This document shows, one piece after another, positions 7,305 through 10,751 of a stretch of 10,751 nt of DNA. Positions within the stretch are counted from its first letter, which is position 1. Every line of letters starts with the position of its first letter. The notes under the pieces were generated by a model. That model had not been told where the DNA came from and did not search any database. It was given only the letters and a program-made list of their open reading frames with translations. Where the stretch lies: contig WRAL01000019.1 of the NCBI GenBank assembly GCA_009780285.1, forward strand, positions 1 through 10,751. The letters run 5' to 3'. The DNA is from Treponema sp. Lineage in GTDB: Bacteria; Spirochaetota; Spirochaetia; Treponematales; Breznakiellaceae. A program made the position numbers and the translations under genes.

Positions 7305-7392
7305 GGTTCTCCCCTTTTAAAACGAATGCGGACCGCGCGAATTGGAGAGGACGCTTCAGCGGGATAACGCCCGCATCCCTGGCAAAAACAAA

Positions 7393-7479
7393 CGGAGAGA
7401 GAGGGATTCGAACCCTCGGTGCCCTTGCGGGCACACAGCACTTCCAATGCTGCACCTTCGACCACTCGGACATCTCTCC
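7393..7479 (-). tRNA. tRNA-Ser (anticodon GGA)
   Basis: Read on the - strand, the 7-bp acceptor stem GGAGAGA/TCTCTCC, a D-arm, the anticodon stem with loop TTGGAAG (anticodon GGA, reading UCC/UCU), the long variable arm TGCCC/GGGCA expected of class II tRNA-Ser, and GGTTCGAATCC in the T-arm are all present. The discriminator base is G. CCA is not encoded, so a CCA-adding enzyme is needed. A T-rich stretch (TTTGTTTTTG, 7392-7383) follows and may end the transcript. Confidence 0.96.
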
Positions 7480-7518
7480 AGGCCGCGCGATAGCCTCCGC
7501 GGCTTTCGCGCGCCGTTT

Positions 7519-7605
7519 CGGAGAGAGGGGGATTCGAACCCCCGGAACCCGCGAGGGTTCAACGGTTTTCGAGACCGCCCGATTCAACCGCTCTCGCATC
7601 TCTCC
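7519..7605 (-). tRNA. tRNA-Ser (anticodon CGA)
   Basis: On the - strand this has the acceptor stem GGAGAGA/TCTCTCC, an anticodon loop CTCGAAA (anticodon CGA, reading UCG), a long variable arm GAACCC/GGGTTC and GGTTCGAATCC in the T-arm. The discriminator is G and CCA is not encoded. It is the first of two serine tRNAs in tandem, 39 bp before the GGA gene in transcription order, with its promoter at 7616-7645. Confidence 0.96.
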
Positions 7606-7615
7606 TGGCAGGCTT

Positions 7616-7645
7616 AGCATAGCGCGCCGCGCGAGTCTTCGTCAA
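7616..7645 (-). promoter_or_regulatory. Promoter of the tandem tRNA-Ser genes
   Basis: On the - strand, -35 TTGACG (7645-7640) and -10 TATGCT (7621-7616) are separated by 18 bp. The expected start is near 7609, about four bases before the first base of tRNA-Ser(CGA) at 7605. The spacer is GC-rich (GCGCGGCGCGC), a discriminator-like feature often seen at stable-RNA promoters. Confidence 0.75.
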
Positions 7646-7662
7646 GCGGCGCGCGAAGAGCC

Positions 7663-7785
7663 TAGGGAACCGCTGATTAAAAAGGGAATTCAGCGGTTCC
7701 TTTTTACTTCTGCTCGCTAGCGCTGCGCAGAAGCGGGTAAGTAGCACTGATTAAACCCCCATTGGGTTTAATCAGTGCTTCCCTA
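7663..7785. mobile_element. Small palindromic element B (MITE-like), TA-flanked
   Basis: The 119-bp core at 7665-7783 has terminal inverted repeats GGGAACCGCTGATTAAA (7665-7681) and, inverted at the right end, GGGAAGCACTGATTAAA (7783-7767): 15 of 17 match. TA lies outside both ends (7663-7664, 7784-7785). Each end also folds by itself: 7666-7676 with 7690-7700 (GGAACCGCTGA), followed by TTTTT, and 7743-7758 with 7764-7779 (AGCACTGATTAAACCC, 16 perfect pairs). A smaller hairpin (CTTCTGC/GCAGAAG) lies between. There is no coding capacity. The TA flanks suggest mobilisation by an IS630/Tc1-mariner-type transposase. The right TA is shared with element A copy 1. Confidence 0.6.
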
Positions 7786-7890
7786 GTGTTCCGGAATATT
7801 CGGTTTGCAAAATCGCAACGTTCGGTAATTCCTTGCCAGGCAAGAATTACCTCAACCTGCATACCGTCATTTGAATATTCCAGAACACTA
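7784..7890. mobile_element. Small palindromic element A, copy 1 (MITE-like)
   Basis: The 103-bp core at 7786-7888 has 16-bp terminal inverted repeats GTGTTCCGGAATATTC and GAATATTCCAGAACAC (one mismatch) and TA on each side. The centre holds a hairpin, GGTAATTCCTTGCC against GGCAAGAATTACC, that has lost one base on the right arm. It matches copy 2 at 9976-10079 with three substitutions and one single-base indel by eye, in the same orientation. Its right TA plus C7888 make the TAG stop codon of the ligase gene on the - strand. It cannot encode a transposase; TA duplication is the hallmark of the IS630/Tc1-mariner group. Confidence 0.75.
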
Positions 7891-9834
7891 GCCCCTCAAA
7901 ATTTCCCGCAGGGCCTTCCTGTTGCCGGGAAGCATGGGATCCGCCGAGCCTCCCTGGTACAGCTCGTCTATGCGCGGCTGGAACGCCTCGCGCACTTTGT
8001 GGCGCACCATTTTGAGCGTGGCGTTCAAAAAGCCGTTGTTCTCGTCGAAAACGCCCGGAACCACGGCGAAGGACGCCGGCCTCCATTGGCTTGGGATGTT
8101 CGCCGCGTATTCGGGCTTTTTCGCGTAGGCGAAGACGTCCTCCCGCAACAGCGCGATGATTTTGTCCAAGTCGTCGTCGAAGGAAAGCAAAAGCCCCAGG
8201 GCCTGCACCGCAGCCTTCAGTTCCGGCACGTTCACGGTCATCACGGCGCAGGTGAATTTGCAGTGGTCGTTGTAGACCATGATCTGGTTCACGAACTTCG
8301 ACGTGCTGCAGATCGCCTCCTCGATCACCTCGGGGCTGAACTTTTCCCCGTCCGGGGCGATCAAAAGCGCCTTGGCCCTTCCGCTTACCGAAAGAAAGCC
8401 GTCCGAGTCGATATTGCCAAGGTCGCCGGTCCAGAGCCAGCCGTCGACGATGGCCTCGGCCGTGGCCTGGGGGTTTTTGTAGTAGCCTTTCATCACCGAG
8501 CCGCCGCGAACCACTATCTCGCCCTGCTCGCCCCTTGCGCACTCGGTAGCGGCGTCCTTCATGATCCGCACTTCCGTGTCGGCGATGATCGCGCCGGCCG
8601 TGCCGTATTTGTGCCTTTCGTGGGAATTGGAGCAGACGATGGGCGCGTTCTCGGTAAGCCCGTATCCCGGATAGATCGGCGCGCCTATCGCGGCGAAAAA
8701 TTCCTGCTGCTTCGTCTCCATCATCGCGCCGCCGCCTATGGCGAACAGCATTCTTCCGCCGAAAACGGCGCGCAGCTTCGGAAAGATTATCGCGTTGGCC
8801 AGGGCCCAGGGCAGGAAATTCGCCAGGCGCGTTCCCAGCGGCGGCTTGTTGAAGCCGTCGCCTATGCGCCTCGCGCCGGCCTTTACCCCGGCCTCGAAAA
8901 GCTTTTGGACGAGGCCGCCTTTCTCGGAAACGCCGTGCGACATTTTTTTCATGAAATTCCCGGCCAGCGCGGGGACTATGATCAAAAAGTCCGGCTTCAG
9001 CTCCTTGAGGTTTATGGGAAGGTTCCGAAGCGTCGCCATGGCGCCGCCCTGCGAGTCGACGAAGTACATCGTCAGGCCCCTGCGGAGGAAAATGTAAAGC
9101 CCCACCGTGTGCGCGAAGGCGTGATCCAGGGGCAGCATGATAAGGCTCGTCCAGCCTTTTTTTATCGTGACGGTCTTCAGCGCGTTTTCGGTGTTGTGAA
9201 GGTAGTTACGGTGGGTAAGCATGATGCCCCTAGGGTTGCCGGAAGTCCCCGACGTGTAGCTGATCGTCACGACGTCGTCGGCGCCAAGGTTTTTTTCGAT
9301 TTCCGCTATGCGCGCCTCATGCGCGCCGAAGGCTCTCTCGGCGTCGTCCATCAGGTCGTCGTAAAAAAGCGGCTGCGCGCCTCCCGGAAGGGGGTTTTTC
9401 GCCATGATGTCTGCAAGGGCGGGAGTGCGCGGCGAGATCACGATCACCTTGGGAGCGACGCTCGTTTCCTTCAGAGCGTCGACGGCTTTTTGGTAATTGT
9501 TTTCAGACACCAACAGCGCCTTCGATTCGGAGTGATCCAGGCGGAAGATTATCTCGCCCTCGGTCAGCTTGGTGGAAAGCGGCACCGAGACGCAGTCCGC
9601 CTTGAGAACGCCGTACTCGCAGATCACCCATTGCGGGCGGCCTTCCGAAAGTATCGCGATGTTGTCCCTGTCCTTGAAGCCCAGCGAGATCAGCGCCGAG
9701 GCGAAGATCGCGGAAAGCCTGTCCGTTTCCTTGAAGCTACAGGTTTTCCACTCGTATCCGACCTTGCCCCCAAGATACGCCATGTCCCCATGCTCGGCGG
9801 CCCCTCTGTGCAATAGCTCAATGACTGTTTTCAT
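7888..9834 (-). CDS. AMP-forming acyl-CoA synthetase/ligase (long-chain fatty acid-CoA ligase type)
   Basis: The product has 648 residues and belongs to the ANL adenylating superfamily, which activates a carboxylate with ATP and transfers it to CoA. The phosphate-binding loop SYTSGTSGNPRGIM is at about 192-205. A5 YGLTEN is at 391-396, A7 TGDLG is at 469-473, and the hinge region GRAKALLIAPDGEKFSPE is at 485-502, with Arg486 contacting the ribose. The length and the insertion after A5 fit long-chain (LACS-like) enzymes of anaerobes, but the acyl substrate cannot be fixed. The start ATG at 9834 is preceded by AAGGAG (9846-9841) with a 6-base spacer. The TAG stop is built from the end of mobile element A copy 1. 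A second copy of the same element lies upstream of its promoter, so the gene is bracketed by direct repeats. A 684-codon open frame on the other strand is only a shadow of this gene. Confidence 0.92.
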   Translation of the reverse strand: MKTVIELLHRGAAEHGDMAYLGGKVGYEWKTCSFKETDRLSAIFASALISLGFKDRDNIAILSEGRPQWVICEYGVLKADCVSVPLSTKLTEGEIIFRLDHSESKALLVSENNYQKAVDALKETSVAPKVIVISPRTPALADIMAKNPLPGGAQPLFYDDLMDDAERAFGAHEARIAEIEKNLGADDVVTISYTSGTSGNPRGIMLTHRNYLHNTENALKTVTIKKGWTSLIMLPLDHAFAHTVGLYIFLRRGLTMYFVDSQGGAMATLRNLPINLKELKPDFLIIVPALAGNFMKKMSHGVSEKGGLVQKLFEAGVKAGARRIGDGFNKPPLGTRLANFLPWALANAIIFPKLRAVFGGRMLFAIGGGAMMETKQQEFFAAIGAPIYPGYGLTENAPIVCSNSHERHKYGTAGAIIADTEVRIMKDAATECARGEQGEIVVRGGSVMKGYYKNPQATAEAIVDGWLWTGDLGNIDSDGFLSVSGRAKALLIAPDGEKFSPEVIEEAICSTSKFVNQIMVYNDHCKFTCAVMTVNVPELKAAVQALGLLLSFDDDLDKIIALLREDVFAYAKKPEYAANIPSQWRPASFAVVPGVFDENNGFLNATLKMVRHKVREAFQPRIDELYQGGSADPMLPGNRKALREILRG

Positions 9835-9846
9835 GCATTGCTCCTT

Positions 9847-9918
9847 TCAAAATTTTCCGGCCTTCCGCGGAGCGCGGTGCCTGAAGATGACGTTTTTGTC
9901 GATTTTGTGCAGATCCAT
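9847..9918 (-). CDS. Possible leader peptide / small ORF upstream of the ligase gene
   Basis: A 23-codon frame starts at ATG 9918 and ends at TGA 9847. The peptide starts MDLHKIDKNVIF, ends RKAGKF and is strongly basic. The ATG falls eight bases after the -10 TACACT, so the transcript would begin at or next to it, as with the two leaderless genes at 1678 and 3396. The stop directly abuts the ligase Shine-Dalgarno sequence (AAGGAG, 9846-9841), which would suit coupling or leader control. There is no homology to appeal to, and a frame of this size can arise by chance; the alternative is a plain untranslated leader of about 84 bases. Confidence 0.3.
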   Translation of the reverse strand: MDLHKIDKNVIFRHRAPRKAGKF

Positions 9919-9925
9919 GAGGAAT

Positions 9926-9953
9926 AGTGTAGCACGAAACGAGAATTGCGCAA
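9926..9953 (-). promoter_or_regulatory. Probable promoter of the ligase gene
   Basis: On the - strand, TTGCGC (9953-9948) and TACACT (9931-9926) are separated by 16 bp. The -10 is good; the -35 is weak (TTG only). The predicted start is near 9919-9918, giving a leader of about 84 bases before the ligase ATG at 9834. It lies between element A copy 2 (ending at 9974) and the gene. Confidence 0.5.
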
Positions 9954-9973
9954 GCGCCTTGGCGCCGGAACGC

Positions 9974-10081
9974 TAGTGTTCCGGAATATTCGGCTTGCAA
10001 AATCGCAACGTTCGGTAATTCCTTGCCGGGCAAGGAATTACCTCAACCTGCATACCGTCATTTGAATATTCCGGAACACTA
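9974..10081. mobile_element. Small palindromic element A, copy 2 (MITE-like)
   Basis: The 104-bp core at 9976-10079 has perfect 16-bp terminal inverted repeats, GTGTTCCGGAATATTC (9976-9991) and GAATATTCCGGAACAC (10064-10079), with TA at 9974-9975 and 10080-10081. The central hairpin is intact: GGTAATTCCTTGC against GCAAGGAATTACC, 13 perfect pairs. It looks like the less decayed copy. It has the same orientation as copy 1. Its right TA and last base form the TAG stop of the DUF1926 gene on the - strand. Confidence 0.78.
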
Positions 10082-10751
10082 ATGCGAGAATTTCAGCGTG
10101 AAATCCACTTCCCAGGTCTTTCCCGCCTCCAGCGAAACGTCGAAAGCCGGCATCAGGCAGAAGGCCTGGAAAAGATCCTCCCCGGAAATTATCTGCGCGA
10201 CGCGGGCGGAAAAAGGCCGGCTTGCCAAAAGCGCGATCTGCGCCTCGTTCCTTATGTCGTGGATCTTAAGGCCGCTAAGGCCGCGCAGCGTCCCCGAGGC
10301 GCCCGATTTTCCCGCCGGCGCGATCCCTTCGCGCAGGGCCTCGTCCGCCTCGTCCTGCCTGCACGCGTAAAACCTCGCGCAGGCCTCGCCGCGGCCGGGA
10401 AGCGAAAGGTCGATCTCCGGCGCGAAGCGAAATTCGGCTTTTTCCGGCGCCGAGCTCGAAAGCGAGTAGCTTACGCAAAGCGAGTCCTTTTTCAGCGAGT
10501 AGGTTTTTTGGATCTCGACCTGGCCGAAAGGGGAGGCCGCCTTGCGAAGGGCAAGGGTCAGCTTCCTGCGCGTTTTGTCTATGGCCGCAAGCTCGTAGCG
10601 CTCGCCCGCGCAAAGGCGGGCGCCGGCCGCTTCCCCGGGCGCAAGGCCCTCGGCGCCCTCGCCGGGCGGAAGGATGCGGTCGGCGAAGGAAATCCTGTCC
10701 CCGCGCGTGTCCATAGTTCCAGGCCTTGGGCATGTAGTCAAGCTCGAACAC
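10079..10751 (-). CDS. GH57-type amylase/glucanotransferase, C-terminal DUF1926 domain; 5' partial, apparently frameshifted
   Basis: The - strand frame ends at TAG 10081-10079 and runs off the right edge. The main frame (from about 10712 down) reads DTRGDRISFADRILPPGE, then IQKTYSLKKDSLCVSYSL, EFRFAPEIDLSLPG and a C-terminus GKTWEVDFTLKFSH. This fits the beta-sandwich DUF1926 found at the C-terminus of GH57 alpha-amylase/4-alpha-glucanotransferase proteins. The last 40 bp of the window encode FELDYMPKAWNYG, the typical segment just before it, but in a different frame. Removing one G from the GG at 10712-10711 joins them as WNYDTRGDR. So the gene carries a one-base insertion or the sequence has an error. 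An in-frame TTG at 10741 gives an uninterrupted 220-residue frame but an unnatural N-terminus (TTCPRPGTM). The catalytic domain is outside the window. The stop codon is supplied by element A copy 2. Confidence 0.7.
   Translation of the reverse strand, partial: CSSLTTCPRPGTMDTRGDRISFADRILPPGEGAEGLAPGEAAGARLCAGERYELAAIDKTRRKLTLALRKAASPFGQVEIQKTYSLKKDSLCVSYSLSSSAPEKAEFRFAPEIDLSLPGRGEACARFYACRQDEADEALREGIAPAGKSGASGTLRGLSGLKIHDIRNEAQIALLASRPFSARVAQIISGEDLFQAFCLMPAFDVSLEAGKTWEVDFTLKFSH

Noticed and set aside
7305..7392. Separate promoter for rmuC
   Set aside because: No pair of boxes with acceptable spacing was found. TTGCCA and TTATCC are only 12 bp apart, so I did not call one.
7666..7705. Hairpin followed by TTTTT, resembling a + strand intrinsic terminator
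   Set aside because: There is no + strand gene upstream for it to serve. It is better explained as the left end of palindromic element B, though it may act as a terminator incidentally. On the - strand there is no T-run after it.
7784..7890. CRISPR-like or phage attachment-site interpretation of the near-identical repeats
   Set aside because: There are only two copies, 2.2 kb apart, each a full inverted-repeat element with TA flanks. There is no spacer array and no integrase gene. The tRNA genes nearby are intact, with no duplicated 3' tRNA fragment seen.
7762..9816. 684-codon open frame on the + strand, opposite the ligase gene
   Set aside because: It is the antisense shadow of a well-supported ANL-family gene in GC-rich DNA. 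Its translation is Arg/His/Val-rich with no recognisable motif, and it starts inside element B.
9818..10033. 71-codon - strand frame overlapping the ligase start and element A copy 2
   Set aside because: It begins inside the mobile element, overlaps the ligase start in another frame and has no motif. The 23-codon frame at 9918 has a better promoter relationship.

Overview
The window is a GC-rich bacterial chromosome segment, densely coded and with little space between genes. No single gene fixes the organism. A spirochaete (Treponema-like, gut-associated) or a similar host-associated diderm fits best. The reasons are a MurA with Asp at the usual catalytic Cys, a GH57-type protein with a C-terminal DUF1926 domain, an RmuC with an N-terminal membrane anchor, and a two-component ABC/HlyD exporter. 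This placement is an inference with modest confidence.

Left part, + strand (1-5867). The end of an ABC exporter ATPase overlaps the start of its HlyD-type membrane-fusion partner. About 420 bp without a gene follows. It holds two copies of a double-hairpin repeat, a strong intrinsic terminator and the next promoter. Then come an HD-domain phosphohydrolase and mnmA (tRNA 2-thiouridylase), one base apart. murA (peptidoglycan synthesis) follows from its own promoter, inside the end of mnmA, and is trailed closely by a CPA2-type cation/proton antiporter. The promoters of the HD gene and of murA both place the expected transcription start on the A of the ATG, so both mRNAs look leaderless.

Right part, - strand (5868-10751). 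rmuC converges on the antiporter gene with 6 bp between the stop codons. Upstream of rmuC are two tandem serine tRNA genes (GGA and CGA anticodons) with a good promoter. Next is an acyl-CoA synthetase-like AMP-forming ligase, and then the 3' end of a GH57/DUF1926 protein that runs off the window and appears frameshifted.

The most unusual content is a set of small palindromic, probably non-autonomous mobile elements. Two near-identical copies of a 103-104 bp element with 16-bp terminal inverted repeats and TA flanks bracket the ligase gene. In both cases the TA plus the first G of the element form the TAG stop codon of the adjacent - strand gene. A different TA-flanked palindromic element sits directly against one copy and shares its TA. 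A possible leaderless 23-codon reading frame between promoter and ligase gene adds a third example of the leaderless geometry.
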